64,000 nucleotides of DNA from Kribbella pittospori (GTDB lineage: Bacteria > Actinomycetota > Actinomycetes > Propionibacteriales > Kribbellaceae): the NCBI RefSeq assembly GCF_004331465.1, contig NZ_SJKB01000006.1, positions 62,001 to 126,000 of the forward strand, written 5' to 3'. Position numbers and translations under genes: made by a program. Below are positions 25,110 to 33,707 of this stretch, piece after piece. Positions within the stretch are counted from its first letter, which is position 1. Each line of letters opens with the position of its first letter. The notes beneath the pieces are model-generated. The model saw only the letters and a program-made list of their open reading frames with translations, was not told where the DNA came from and did not search any database.

Positions 25110-25894
25110 TGGCTAACCTCGATACCTCCCCCACCCCACCACCCCGGTCGGTGGAGATCAAGAACCTGCACAAGTCCTTCGGCAGCAACCACGTCCTGCG
25201 CGGCATCGACTTCTCCGTCGAGCAGGGCGAGGTCGTCTGCGTGATCGGGCCGTCTGGTTCGGGCAAGTCGACGCTGCTGCGCTGTGTGAACCTGCTGGAG
25301 AAACCCCAGCAGGGACAGGTGTTCGTACGTGGTGAGGACATCACCGACCCGGACTGTCACCTGGACGCCGCCCGGCAGCAGATCGGCATGGTGTTCCAGC
25401 AGTTCAACCTGTTCCCGCACCTGTCCGCGCTGGCCAACTGCACGATCGCTCAGCGGACGGTGCTGAAACGCAGTCCCGTCGAGGCGGATCGGGTCGCGCG
25501 GGCCAACCTGGAGCGGGTGGGCCTGAGCGACAAGATCGACGCTTTCCCGGCTCAACTGTCCGGCGGTCAGCAGCAGCGGGTGGCGATCGCCCGGGCGCTG
25601 TCGATGGATCCGGCGCTGATGCTGTTCGACGAGCCGACGTCGGCGCTGGACCCCGAGCTCGTCGGCGACGTCCTCACTGTGATGCGCAAACTCGCGCTCG
25701 AGGGGATGACGATGCTCGTCGTCACCCACGAGATGGCGTTCGCCCGCGAGGTCGCCGACCGGGTCGCGTTCATGGACGGCGGCGTCATCGTCGAGCAGGG
25801 TCCGCCGGCCGACGTCATCGGCGACCCGAGAGAAGAACGCACCCGGACGTTCCTGCGCCGGGTGCTCGACCCGACCCACGTCGAGCCGACCTGA
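25109..25894 (+). CDS. Polar amino-acid ABC importer 1, ATP-binding protein
   Basis: 261-aa ABC ATPase of the GlnQ/HisP group. Walker A IGPSGSGKSTLLRC, Q-loop MVFQQFNLFPH, signature LSGGQQQRVAIARAL, Walker B LMLFDEPTSALDPE, H-loop VVTHEM. It begins at ATG 25109 one base into the permease stop. Energises uptake by importer 1. A strong hairpin follows 6 bp after its stop. Confidence 0.94.
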   Translation: MANLDTSPTPPPRSVEIKNLHKSFGSNHVLRGIDFSVEQGEVVCVIGPSGSGKSTLLRCVNLLEKPQQGQVFVRGEDITDPDCHLDAARQQIGMVFQQFNLFPHLSALANCTIAQRTVLKRSPVEADRVARANLERVGLSDKIDAFPAQLSGGQQQRVAIARALSMDPALMLFDEPTSALDPELVGDVLTVMRKLALEGMTMLVVTHEMAFAREVADRVAFMDGGVIVEQGPPADVIGDPREERTRTFLRRVLDPTHVEPT

Positions 25895-25900
25895 CCGAAT

Positions 25901-25944
25901 TGTCACGCTGCGTGTCCGCGAAGTCGACGGGCCGCAGCGTGACA
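25901..25944 (+). terminator. Terminator after importer 1
   Basis: TGTCACGCTGCG (25901-25912) pairs perfectly with CGCAGCGTGACA (25933-25944) across a 20-base spacer, separating the two importer operons. No U-tract follows. Confidence 0.7.
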
Positions 25945-26006
25945 GCGGTCCAGGACTACGAATAGGTCTCCATTGGGCCCCCATCGGTGCGCCCCGGCTA
26001 TCGGCC

Positions 26007-26021
26007 TGTGTCAAGATGCGG
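26007..26021 (+). promoter_or_regulatory. Shared motif upstream of ABC importer 2
   Basis: TGTGTCAAGATGCGG, 46 bp before the ATG at 26067, differs by one base from the motif before importer 1. Here it extends to a 6-bp inverted repeat TGTGTC-N8-GACACA (26007-26026), which favours a regulator binding site over a simple -10. Confidence 0.45.
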
Positions 26022-26066
26022 ACACATGGCGCCGGGCCCGTCCGGCACCCAGCTTTGGAGGACTAG

Positions 26067-26969
26067 ATGTCTGTCCTGCGTAGGACGCTCGTGTTGTCCG
26101 GCGTCCTGGTTCTCGCGGCCGCCGGATGTGGCTCTAACTCGCTCGACAGCGGTGCCGGCAGCGCTCCGAGCAGCGCTCCGTCGAGTGCGCCGTCCAGTGG
26201 TGGACCCGATCTGAGTGGCGCGCTGCCGGCCAAGATCAAGTCCGCCGGCAAGATCGTGGTCGGCGTGGACGCCAGCTACCCGCCGAACGAGTTCCTGCAA
26301 GGCGGCAAGACCGTCGTCGGGATGGACGTCGACCTGTTCAACGCGGTGGCGCAGAAGTTCGGCGTGACCGTCGACTGGCAGCCGGCCGGGTTCGACACGA
26401 TCATCACCGGTGTCCAGGGCGGCAAGTACGACATCGGCGTCTCGTCGTTCACGATCAACGACAAGCGCAAGCAGCAGGTCAACATGGTCAGCTACTTCAA
26501 CGCCGGCACCCTGTGGGCGACCGCGAAGGGCAACCCGAAGGGCGTCAACGCCGACGACGCCTGCGGCAAGACCGTCGCGGTCCAGAAGGGTACGACGCAA
26601 CTCGAGGACGACATGCCCAAGCGGCAGGCCAAGTGCAAGGCCGAGGGCAAGCCGGAGATCAAGCTGGTGGTCCGGGAGAAGCAGGACCAGGCGACCGCCG
26701 ACCTGGTCGGCGGCAAGGCCGACGCGATGCTGGCCGACTCCCCTGTCGTGCTGTACGCGATCAGCCAGACCAACGGCCAGCTCGAGCAGCTCGGCGACAT
26801 CTACGACGCGGCGCCGTACGGCTACGTGGTCCCGAAGGCGGAGACCGCGTTCGCGGCCGCGATCGTCGAGGCGCTGAAGGCGATGGAGGCCGACGGCAGC
26901 TACAAGAGCTCGCTGCAGAAGTGGAACAACGACTCGGGTGCGATCACCGACTTCGCCGTGAACCCGTGA
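26067..26969 (+). CDS. Polar amino-acid ABC importer 2, substrate-binding lipoprotein
   Basis: 300 aa. Lipoprotein signal with lipobox AAGC at residues 18-21, followed by a Ser/Pro/Ala linker (GSAPSSAPSSAPSS). Binding fold motifs: VGVDASYPPNEFLQGGKTVVGMDVDLF and GVSSFTINDKRKQQVNMVSY. In place of the canonical TPER the sequence reads INDKR, so the carboxylate-binding Arg is retained one residue on. Ligand unknown, presumably a cationic or acidic amino acid. GGAGGACTAG precedes the ATG. Confidence 0.92.
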   Translation: MSVLRRTLVLSGVLVLAAAGCGSNSLDSGAGSAPSSAPSSAPSSGGPDLSGALPAKIKSAGKIVVGVDASYPPNEFLQGGKTVVGMDVDLFNAVAQKFGVTVDWQPAGFDTIITGVQGGKYDIGVSSFTINDKRKQQVNMVSYFNAGTLWATAKGNPKGVNADDACGKTVAVQKGTTQLEDDMPKRQAKCKAEGKPEIKLVVREKQDQATADLVGGKADAMLADSPVVLYAISQTNGQLEQLGDIYDAAPYGYVVPKAETAFAAAIVEALKAMEADGSYKSSLQKWNNDSGAITDFAVNP

Positions 26970-26976
26970 GCTGACC

Positions 26977-27939
26977 ATGAGTACCGACACTGAAACCCGG
27001 CCGGCGGATTCGGCTGCCGATCGGCCGGGTGCGATCGATGCTGTGCCGGTCCGGCACCCCTGGCGCTGGGTCGCGATCGCCGTGATCGCGATCCTGCTCG
27101 GGATGCTGATCCATCTGCTGGTGACCAACAAGGCATTCGACTGGCGCTTCGTCTTCCAGGCGATGAACCAGCAGTCGGTGATCAACGGCTTCATCAAGGG
27201 CACCTTGCTGGTGACCGTGCTGTCGATGATCGTCGGCGTGGCCGGCGGCGTCCTGCTGGCCGTGATGCGGCTGTCCGACAACCCGATCCTGTCCGGGGTC
27301 TCCTGGGCGTTCACCTGGTTCTTCCGCAGCGTGCCGCGGTACCTGCTGCTGTTCACCATGGGCACGCTGGGAGTGCTGTTCCCGCAGGGCATCTCGTTCG
27401 GTATCCCGTTCGACTACAAGATCATCGACTGGCTCGGCCTGTCCGGCGACTGGCGGTTCCTCAACCTGGACGCGAACCAGATCTTCACCGGCCTGGTCGC
27501 CGGTGTGATCGGGCTCGGTCTGTCCGAGGCGGCGTACATGGCCGAGATCGCCCGGGCCGGGATCATGAGCGTGGACAAGGGCCAGGCCGAGGCGGCCGAG
27601 GCGCTCGGGATGAGCAGCGGCAAGGTGATGCGCCGGGTGGTGCTGCCGCAGGCGATGCGGGTGATCGTGCCGCCGACCGGCAACGAGACGATCGCGATGC
27701 TGAAGGACACCTCGCTGCTGCTGGCCGTCCCGGTGATCGGCGAGCTGTTCTACCAGCTGCAGTCGATCGGAAGCACGTACTACAAGACGTTCCCGATCGC
27801 CGTCGCGGCGACGCTGTACTACCTGGCCGCGACCAGTGTGCTGATGGTCGGCCAGTACTTCCTCGAGCGGCGCTTCGGCCGCGGCTTCGGAACCCAGGCG
27901 CCACGGGCGGCACGCCCGGCCGGCGCGGGAGGTGCATGA
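26977..27939 (+). CDS. Polar amino-acid ABC importer 2, permease
   Basis: 320 aa starting at ATG 26977, 7 bp after the binding-protein gene. Longer N-terminus than importer 1 (about 45 cytosolic residues), then five or six helices. TWFFRSVPRYLLLFTMG and the EAA loop EIARAGIMSVDKGQAEAAEALGMSSG identify the HisM/GlnP class. Insert ISFGIPFDYKIIDWLGL between helices is seen in related permeases. ATGA overlap with the ATPase gene. Confidence 0.92.
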   Translation: MSTDTETRPADSAADRPGAIDAVPVRHPWRWVAIAVIAILLGMLIHLLVTNKAFDWRFVFQAMNQQSVINGFIKGTLLVTVLSMIVGVAGGVLLAVMRLSDNPILSGVSWAFTWFFRSVPRYLLLFTMGTLGVLFPQGISFGIPFDYKIIDWLGLSGDWRFLNLDANQIFTGLVAGVIGLGLSEAAYMAEIARAGIMSVDKGQAEAAEALGMSSGKVMRRVVLPQAMRVIVPPTGNETIAMLKDTSLLLAVPVIGELFYQLQSIGSTYYKTFPIAVAATLYYLAATSVLMVGQYFLERRFGRGFGTQAPRAARPAGAGGA

Positions 27940-28757
27940 TGACAGCCGCTGCGGCCGCCGAGACGGCCCAGCCCCTGACGGAACGGCTCGTCCACGCGGT
28001 CAACGTGACCAAGTCCTTCCACCACAACGAGGTGCTGAAGGGCATCGACCTCGACGTCGACCGGGGACAGGTGGTCTGCCTGCTCGGGCCGTCCGGTTCG
28101 GGCAAGACCACGTTCCTGCGCTGCATCAACCAGCTCGAGACGATCGACGGCGGCCGGATCTGGGTCGACGGCGACCTGATGGGGTACGCCGAACGCGGCG
28201 GACGGCTGTACCGCCTGAAGAACAAGGAGATCGCGGCCCAGCGGCGCGAGATCGGCATGGTCTTCCAGCGGTTCAACCTGTTCCCGCACATGACCGCGAT
28301 CGAGAACGTCGCGGAGGCGCCGGTCCAGGTCAAGCGTGAGTCGAAGAAGGCCGCCCGGGCCCGGGCGACGGAGCTGCTCGATCGGGTCGGGCTCGGTGAC
28401 CGGTGTGCGGCGTACCCGGCGCAGCTGTCCGGTGGGCAGCAGCAGCGGGTCGCGATCGCGCGGGCGCTGGCCATGCAGCCCAAGCTGATGCTGTTCGACG
28501 AGCCTACGTCGGCGCTCGACCCGGAGCTGGTCGGCGAGGTGCTCGCGGTGATGCGTGAGCTGGCGAACGACGGGATGACGATGATCGTGGTCACCCACGA
28601 GATGTCGTTCGCCCGCGACGTGGCCGACACCGTCGTGTTCATGGACGCCGGTGTGGTGGTCGAGGCCGGCAGGCCGCGCGAGGTGCTCGGGAACCCGCAA
28701 CACCAGCGCACCAAGACCTTCCTGACCCGGCTGCACTCCGAACACGACCACCCGTGA
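27936..28757 (+). CDS. Polar amino-acid ABC importer 2, ATP-binding protein
   Basis: 273-aa GlnQ/HisP-type ATPase: Walker A LGPSGSGKTTFLRC, Q-loop MVFQRFNLFPHM, LSGGQQQRVAIARAL, LMLFDEPTSALDPE, VVTHEM. Compared with the importer 1 ATPase it carries a 15-residue insertion after the first domain (LMGYAERGGRLYRLKNKEIAAQ), typical of a second GlnQ subgroup, so the two importers are not recent duplicates. ATG 27936 overlaps the permease stop. Confidence 0.94.
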   Translation: MMTAAAAAETAQPLTERLVHAVNVTKSFHHNEVLKGIDLDVDRGQVVCLLGPSGSGKTTFLRCINQLETIDGGRIWVDGDLMGYAERGGRLYRLKNKEIAAQRREIGMVFQRFNLFPHMTAIENVAEAPVQVKRESKKAARARATELLDRVGLGDRCAAYPAQLSGGQQQRVAIARALAMQPKLMLFDEPTSALDPELVGEVLAVMRELANDGMTMIVVTHEMSFARDVADTVVFMDAGVVVEAGRPREVLGNPQHQRTKTFLTRLHSEHDHP

Positions 28758-28768
28758 TTCCTGCCGTC

Positions 28769-28797
28769 AGGGCCGGTTCGTGCACCGGGCCGGCCCT
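28769..28797 (+). terminator. Terminator after importer 2
   Basis: AGGGCCGG (28769-28776) pairs with CCGGCCCT (28790-28797) across 13 bases, 11 bp after the ATPase stop; followed by CTC rather than a T-run. Confidence 0.6.
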
Positions 28798-28878
28798 CTC
28801 GCCGTGCATCAACCGCGTCGAGCGTGGAAGATGTACGGCATGGTGAGCCGAGCGGCCGCCGGACACGAGGGAGGCAGT

Positions 28879-29271
28879 GTGAGCAGCACCGGACGATCCG
28901 CCGAGGTCCGACTGAGTATCCCGGCGGACAGTGCCTACATCGCCGTCCCGCGGTCGGTGGTCGGCAACCTGGCGGCTCGCAACGACTTCACCGTGGACGC
29001 GATCGACGACCTGCGGATCGCCGTCGACGAGGCGTGCGCCCTGCTGCTGCCGCAGGCCTCGGACGGCGTGCTGGACTGCGTCTTCGAGATCGACCCGCCG
29101 CAGCTCACCGTCCGGACCAGCGCCGTCGTACCGAACGGCTGGCGGCCGGACACGTCGTCGTTCGGCTGGACCGTGCTGACAGCACTGGTCGAGTCCGCGG
29201 CGGCCGAGACCATCGACGGCCGGCTCACCATCACCGTGACGGCAACCGCCACCGCCGCGGAGAAGGCGTGA
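28879..29271 (+). CDS. Anti-sigma factor, RsbW/UsfX type
   Basis: 130 aa from GTG 28879, with GAGGGAGG ending 4 bases upstream. GHKL-type serine-kinase/anti-sigma fold: DAIDDLRIAVDEACALLL is the N-box region (usual Asn of the box replaced, as in M. tuberculosis UsfX), then SSFGWTVLTALVESAA. Overlaps the sigma factor gene by 4 bp (GTGA), so regulator and sigma are made together. It should bind and hold the downstream sigma until an anti-anti-sigma releases it; no such gene is adjacent. Confidence 0.87.
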   Translation: MSSTGRSAEVRLSIPADSAYIAVPRSVVGNLAARNDFTVDAIDDLRIAVDEACALLLPQASDGVLDCVFEIDPPQLTVRTSAVVPNGWRPDTSSFGWTVLTALVESAAAETIDGRLTITVTATATAAEKA

Positions 29272-30053
29272 CCGACGACCGCTCACTGGGCGAGCCCCAG
29301 GAACCTACAGACCTGCGCACCCGGACGGCCGAGCTGTTCCGGGCGATGGCTGCGGGCGATCCCAGCCGCGCCCTCGCCCGCGACGGCCTGGTCGCGCTGC
29401 ACATGCCGTTGGTGGAGCACCTGGCCCGCCGCTTCCGCAACCGCGGCGAGCCGTACGACGACCTGGTCCAGGTGGCCACGATCGGCCTGATCAAAGCAAT
29501 CGACCGCTTCGACTCCGACCGGGGTGTGGAGTTCTCGACGTACGCGACGCCGACGATCCTGGGCGAGATCAAGCGGTACTTCCGGGACAAGGGCTGGGCG
29601 ATCCGCGTGCCGCGGCGGCTGCAGGAGCTGCGGCTGTCGCTGACCGCCGCGACCGCCGAGCTGACCCAGGAGCTGGGTCGCGCGCCCACGGTCGCCGAGC
29701 TGTCCGATCGGCTCGGGTTGTCGCCGGATCTGGTGATCGAGGGGCTGGAGTCCGCGAACGCGTACAACACCCTGTCCCTGGACGCTCCGGACCAGAACGA
29801 GGCCGACGCCACCACGGTGCTGGACGGGCTCGGCGGCGAGGACGAGGCGCTCGAGAGCGTGGAGTACCGGGAGTCGCTGAAACCGCTGCTCGCCCAGCTG
29901 GACACCCGGGAGAAGCGGATCCTGACGCTGCGGTTCTTCCGCGGGATGACCCAGTCCCAGATCGCCGAGGAGATCGGCATCTCCCAGATGCACGTCTCCC
30001 GCCTGCTGGCCCGCACCCTGACCGAACTCCGGGCGGGCCTGCTGAAGGAGTAG
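29268..30053 (+). CDS. sigF: SigF/SigB-family RNA polymerase sigma factor
   Basis: 261 aa from GTG 29268. Group 3 sigma: region 2 GEPYDDLVQVATIGLIKAIDRFDSDRGVEFSTYATPTILGEIKRYFRDKGW, region 3 (VPRRLQEL to GLSPDLVIEGLESANAY) and region 4 helix-turn-helix MTQSQIAEEIGISQMHVSRLLART. This class drives general stress or sporulation-like programmes in actinobacteria. Directly preceded by its anti-sigma gene; the next gene is convergent. Confidence 0.93.
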   Translation: MTDDRSLGEPQEPTDLRTRTAELFRAMAAGDPSRALARDGLVALHMPLVEHLARRFRNRGEPYDDLVQVATIGLIKAIDRFDSDRGVEFSTYATPTILGEIKRYFRDKGWAIRVPRRLQELRLSLTAATAELTQELGRAPTVAELSDRLGLSPDLVIEGLESANAYNTLSLDAPDQNEADATTVLDGLGGEDEALESVEYRESLKPLLAQLDTREKRILTLRFFRGMTQSQIAEEIGISQMHVSRLLARTLTELRAGLLKE

Positions 30054-30055
30054 GG

Positions 30056-30472
30056 CTACAGGACCGGACGGTCCTTGGTCGGGTCGTCCGCCAGGGCCAG
30101 GGTCGATGCCTTCTGGAATAGTCCGATCAGTACGCCGACCGCCGCGAGCGCCAGCGCCACCGAAACAGCCTTCGTGGACCCACCCCAAAAGCTGTAGGCG
30201 ACCAGCAGCTGGATCAGCTGCGCGAACACGGCCGGCCCACGGCTCCAGGTCGATGCGCGCCACAATCCACGGGCCACCAGGCCGAGGCCGGCGCCGTACG
30301 CGACGAAGAAGACGGCGGTGGTCAGTCCGAGCACCAGCCGGGATCCATGGATCGTAAATGCTTCGGCAATTCCCAGAACGATGAGCACAAGCCCTTCCGC
30401 AGCGACCACGGCCGCGGCTAGCTTGAGCGGTCTCGGTACGGCGGCAGCTGGGGAGTCGGTCGGCACGCTCAC
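30056..30472 (-). CDS. Four-helix integral membrane protein of unknown function
   Basis: 138 aa from GTG 30472. Hydrophobic segments near residues 15-35, 42-65, 75-95 and 97-115 with LLVAYSFWGGSTKAVS between the last two, and a short charged tail. No family with known function is recognised; similar small membrane proteins occur in actinobacteria. It converges with the sigma gene with 2 bp between. The region upstream (30473-30906) lies between it and whiB, so it has its own promoter there. Confidence 0.75.
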   Translation of the reverse strand: MSVPTDSPAAAVPRPLKLAAAVVAAEGLVLIVLGIAEAFTIHGSRLVLGLTTAVFFVAYGAGLGLVARGLWRASTWSRGPAVFAQLIQLLVAYSFWGGSTKAVSVALALAAVGVLIGLFQKASTLALADDPTKDRPVL

Positions 30473-30906
30473 CAGCTTAGTGTCACGTGCCGTCGTACTT
30501 CGGGCGCAAGGGACGAACACCTGCTCTTTCCGCGAGCCCGATCGGGTCGCGGAACCCCTAGCCCCACAAGGGTTTCGAGGTTGTGCGTAACCAATGAGCG
30601 GTTGGATCGGTTACTTGCAGTGAACGGGTGATTGCGGATGAGCTTCTCCGTCCGGCTACCGGACGGGGCGAACCATTGCGCACCGGTTCGTAGTGTTAAG
30701 GAAGTGTTGTGATCTGATCGACAACTCCAGAACCCTTGTTTCACTCAGCTGAGATTGGGAACATGGTCTCGTTCGTGAAAACGTTCACAACACGCACCTC
30801 GCACCATGAACCCCCCGTGCGAGAAGCATCACGAGTACAGCACTGCTGATCGGGCACAGACCTACCCGACAGCGTACGACCACTACTGAGAGAGATGGGA
30901 TCCGCC
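30473..30906 (+). other. 434-bp divergent promoter region of whiB1
   Basis: No coding potential recognised. It contains an 8-bp hairpin CCGTCCGG-CTA-CCGGACGG (30648-30666), a CRP-like site (30774-30789) and a TACAGC -10-like hexamer at 30836. The local base composition is less GC-rich than the flanking genes, as expected for a regulated promoter region. Confidence 0.55.
30774..30789. promoter_or_regulatory. CRP-like binding site upstream of whiB1
   Basis: CGTGAAAACGTTCACA contains GTGA-N6-TCAC, the consensus of CRP/FNR-family regulators. M. tuberculosis whiB1 is known to be controlled by the cAMP receptor protein through similar sites. The site centre lies about 125 bp before the start codon. 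Confidence 0.65.
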
Positions 30907-31158
30907 ATGGATTGGCGCCACCGGGCCGTTTGCCTCGATGAGGACCCGGAACTGTTCTTCCCCATCGGCAACACCGGGCCCGCGATCATGCAGATCGAGG
31001 AGGCCAAGCAGGTGTGCCGTCGCTGCGACGTGCGTGAACAGTGCCTCGCCTGGGCGCTGGAAGCCGGCCAGGATCACGGTGTCTGGGGCGGTCTGAGCGA
31101 GGACGAGCGCCGCGCTCTGAAGCGCCGCAACGCCCGCGCCCGCATCCGCACCGCCTGA
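30907..31158 (+). CDS. whiB1: WhiB1/WblE-type iron-sulfur regulator
   Basis: 83 aa from ATG 30907 (an upstream ATG at 30895 adds four residues not found in homologues, which begin MDWRH). Canonical WhiB: C in RAVCLDE, then CRRCDVREQC (CxxC-x5-C), the GVWGG turn and the basic end DERRALKRRNARARIR. Homologues bind a [4Fe-4S] cluster and the primary sigma factor and respond to nitric oxide. Expression probably cAMP/CRP-linked. Followed by a strong terminator. Confidence 0.95.
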   Translation: MDWRHRAVCLDEDPELFFPIGNTGPAIMQIEEAKQVCRRCDVREQCLAWALEAGQDHGVWGGLSEDERRALKRRNARARIRTA

Positions 31159-31174
31159 CGCCCCCAGAACGCCC

Positions 31175-31206
31175 GGCCCCGCGGGATCCGCGGGGCCTTT
31201 CGATTT
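31175..31206 (+). terminator. Rho-independent terminator after whiB1
   Basis: GGCCCCGCGG and CCGCGGGGCC form a 10-bp stem with a GAT loop (31175-31197), followed by TTTCGATTT. It also serves the convergent kinase gene. Confidence 0.88.
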
Positions 31207-31212
31207 CCCCAC

Positions 31213-32691
31213 CTATTCCTTGACCGGGATGTCGAGGGTGACCTGGGTTCCGGGCTTGCCGTCGTGGCGAGGACCGAACTCCAGGGTCCCGTTCAGCTCC
31301 CCGATCACCAGAGTGCGGACGATCGACAACCCGAGGTTCCCGGACAGCTCCGAGTCGAAGTTCGCCGGCAAGCCCTGTCCGTCGTCCACGACGGTCACGT
31401 GCAGCCGGCCGACGGATCGCTCGGCGCCCAGCTCGACCGTCCCGCTGGCCTCGCCGCCGTCCCGCGTACCGAACGCGTGCTCGACCGAGTTCTGCATCAG
31501 TTCCGTCAGGACCATCGCCAGCGGGGTCGCGATCTCGGAGTCCAGCACCCCGAAGTTCCCCGATCGCCGCGTCTCCACGGTCGTCTCGACAGTCGACACA
31601 TCGGCCACCATCGCCGCCACTCGGTCCGCCACGTCGTCGAAGTCCACGTGCTCGTCGAAGGACTCCGACAGCGTCTCGTGCACGATGGCGATCGACCCGA
31701 CCCGCCGGACGGCCTCGGCCAATGCGGCCTGACCTTCCGGGACGCTGATCCGCCGGCCCTGCATCCGGAGTAACGCGGCGACGGTCTGCAAGTTGTTCTT
31801 GACGCGATGATGAATCTCCCGGATGGTCGCCTCCTTGGTGACCAGCTCCCGCTCCCGGCTGCGCAGCTCCGTCACGTCGCGGAGCAGGATCAGCGCGCCC
31901 ACGTGCTGCCCGTCGGCCCGCAGCGGGATCGCCCGGAGGAACAGCGTGGCGTCGGAGTTCTCGATCTCGATCTCCTTGGCCGCCCGTCCGGTCAGCACCG
32001 ACGCGAGCACGTCGTCGACCTTGTGCCCGCTGTGCAGCAGTTCCCCGGTGACCTCCTTCAGCCGGCTCCCGACCAGATCCGTGACCAGGCCCATCCGCCG
32101 GTACGCCGACAACGCGTTCGGGCTGGCGAACGTCACCATCCCGTGCCGATCGACCCGGATACAGCCGTCCCCGACTCGTGGCGTGGTGGACAGCAGCCGC
32201 TCCCCGCCGTACGGGAAGATGCCGTCGTTGATCATCCGGGCCAGGTCGGTCGCGCTCTGCAGATAGGCGATCTCGAGCCGCGACGGGGTGCGCACGCCGA
32301 GCAGGTTGGTGTTCCGGGCGATCACCGCGATCACCTTGGTGCCCCGGCGGACCGGGATCGTCTCGACCCGGACCGGGACGTCGTCGCGCCACTCCGGGTC
32401 GCCCTCGCGGCAGATCCGGCCGCCGTCGTACGCCTGGTCGAGCAGGTGCCGGCGGCCGCGCGGGATGAAGCTGCCGACAATGTCGTCGAGGTACGCCGTC
32501 GGCCCGGTGGTCGGCCGCATCTGCGCCCCGGCCCAGAACCCGAGCCCCTCGATGTCGGGCAGCCAGAGCACCAGGTCGGCGAACGAGAGGTCGGCCAGCA
32601 TCTGCCAGTCCGAGACGAGCAGTTGCAGGCGGTCCAGGTCGGCCTGGTCCAGGGTCGTGTGGTTCCGCGCCACATCGCTCAGAGACGGCAC
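31213..32691 (-). CDS. pdtaS: Sensor histidine kinase, PdtaS-like
   Basis: 492-aa soluble kinase. N-terminal GAF-like domain (about 1-150), PAS domain (about 175-280, DGCIRVDRHGMVTFASPNALSAYRRMG), then a HisKA_2 box IREIHHRVKNNLQTVAALLRMQ with the phosphoacceptor His, and a C-terminal ATPase (VLTELMQNSVEHAF N-box, VVDDGQGLP G1). No membrane segment. Placement next to whiB1 matches M. tuberculosis Rv3219-Rv3220c, where PdtaS signals to the ANTAR antiterminator PdtaR. A PdtaR gene is not in the window. Confidence 0.92.
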   Translation of the reverse strand: MPSLSDVARNHTTLDQADLDRLQLLVSDWQMLADLSFADLVLWLPDIEGLGFWAGAQMRPTTGPTAYLDDIVGSFIPRGRRHLLDQAYDGGRICREGDPEWRDDVPVRVETIPVRRGTKVIAVIARNTNLLGVRTPSRLEIAYLQSATDLARMINDGIFPYGGERLLSTTPRVGDGCIRVDRHGMVTFASPNALSAYRRMGLVTDLVGSRLKEVTGELLHSGHKVDDVLASVLTGRAAKEIEIENSDATLFLRAIPLRADGQHVGALILLRDVTELRSRERELVTKEATIREIHHRVKNNLQTVAALLRMQGRRISVPEGQAALAEAVRRVGSIAIVHETLSESFDEHVDFDDVADRVAAMVADVSTVETTVETRRSGNFGVLDSEIATPLAMVLTELMQNSVEHAFGTRDGGEASGTVELGAERSVGRLHVTVVDDGQGLPANFDSELSGNLGLSIVRTLVIGELNGTLEFGPRHDGKPGTQVTLDIPVKE

Positions 32692-32798
32692 GCCCCGATG
32701 CTACCGATGGCCTATACCAGCTCCTCGGGCGGTGCGCTCGACAAGTGGGTGGAGATGGGTGTTGATTGATCAGGCACCACAGATGAAAGGATGCTTCG

Positions 32799-33707
32799 GT
32801 GGAGTCGACGTACTGGCAGGACGTGATGGCCGCGGACTACGCGGTACCGGGCGACCGTGCGCTGACCGACCTCACCCAGGAGCTCGTCCGCGGCCTCGCC
32901 AGTACCAACCCGCAGGTCCGTGACGCGCTGGCGTATCCGACGCTCGCGACCTGGCTCGAGCGCGGGGTGTACGACGACCTGCTGCCGGGGTTCGGTGACG
33001 GCCTGTGCGCCGGACTCGCCTACGGCCTCGGCGAGGACGGCACCGACACCGTCTTCCGCCGCTCGTTCACCGCGCTGACGCTGGCGGAGGTGATCCACCG
33101 CGACAACGCCGAGTTCCTGGTCCACGACGAGGTGGTGATGCGCTGGGGTGACCGGCTGGCCACCTGGCTGCTGCGGGAGCGCGACCTGCGCGGATACGTC
33201 CCGGACTGCGGCTGGGCACATGCCGTTGCCCACGGCGCCGATGCGATCGGCGCACTGGCGCGGTCCCGGCACTGCGACGCCGGCGTACTGCGGGCGCTGC
33301 TCGACGTACTCGCGGACCGGATCGTCAAGGACACGCAGTACCGCTGGGTGCACGAGGAGCACGACCGGGTCGCCCACGCGGTGATGACGATCCTGCACCG
33401 GAACATGCTGACCAGCGACGAGCTCGAGCGCTGGCTGAAGCCGGTCGCGGCGACCGCGGCCCAGCAGCCGCTGATGCACGAGACCCTGCCGGAGTGGCCG
33501 ACTCCCCCGGTGTTCAACGCCCGCGGTGTCCTGCACGTCCTGCTGAGCCAGCTCGCGATCGGTGTGAAGGGCTTTCCGATCCCCGGTGACGACGAGCTGT
33601 TCGGCCGTCCGATCGAGGCCCGCGCGGACATGCTGCTGATGCTCACCGAAGCGGTCCAGTCCTCCCAGCCCTACATCTACCGCCCGGCGGCCAACCCGCG
33701 CTCCTAA
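32799..33707 (+). CDS. DUF2785 domain protein
   Basis: 302 aa from GTG 32799 with GAAAGGA upstream. All-helical sequence; DGLCAGLAYGLGEDGTDTVFRRSFTALTLAEVIHRDN and DCGWAHAVAHGADAIGALARSRHC match DUF2785, a cytosolic helical-repeat family of unknown function. Clustered His/Asp (HRDN, HAVAHGAD, HEEHDR) could bind metal. It converges with the next gene, their stops overlapping by 4 bp. Confidence 0.83.
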   Translation: MESTYWQDVMAADYAVPGDRALTDLTQELVRGLASTNPQVRDALAYPTLATWLERGVYDDLLPGFGDGLCAGLAYGLGEDGTDTVFRRSFTALTLAEVIHRDNAEFLVHDEVVMRWGDRLATWLLRERDLRGYVPDCGWAHAVAHGADAIGALARSRHCDAGVLRALLDVLADRIVKDTQYRWVHEEHDRVAHAVMTILHRNMLTSDELERWLKPVAATAAQQPLMHETLPEWPTPPVFNARGVLHVLLSQLAIGVKGFPIPGDDELFGRPIEARADMLLMLTEAVQSSQPYIYRPAANPRS

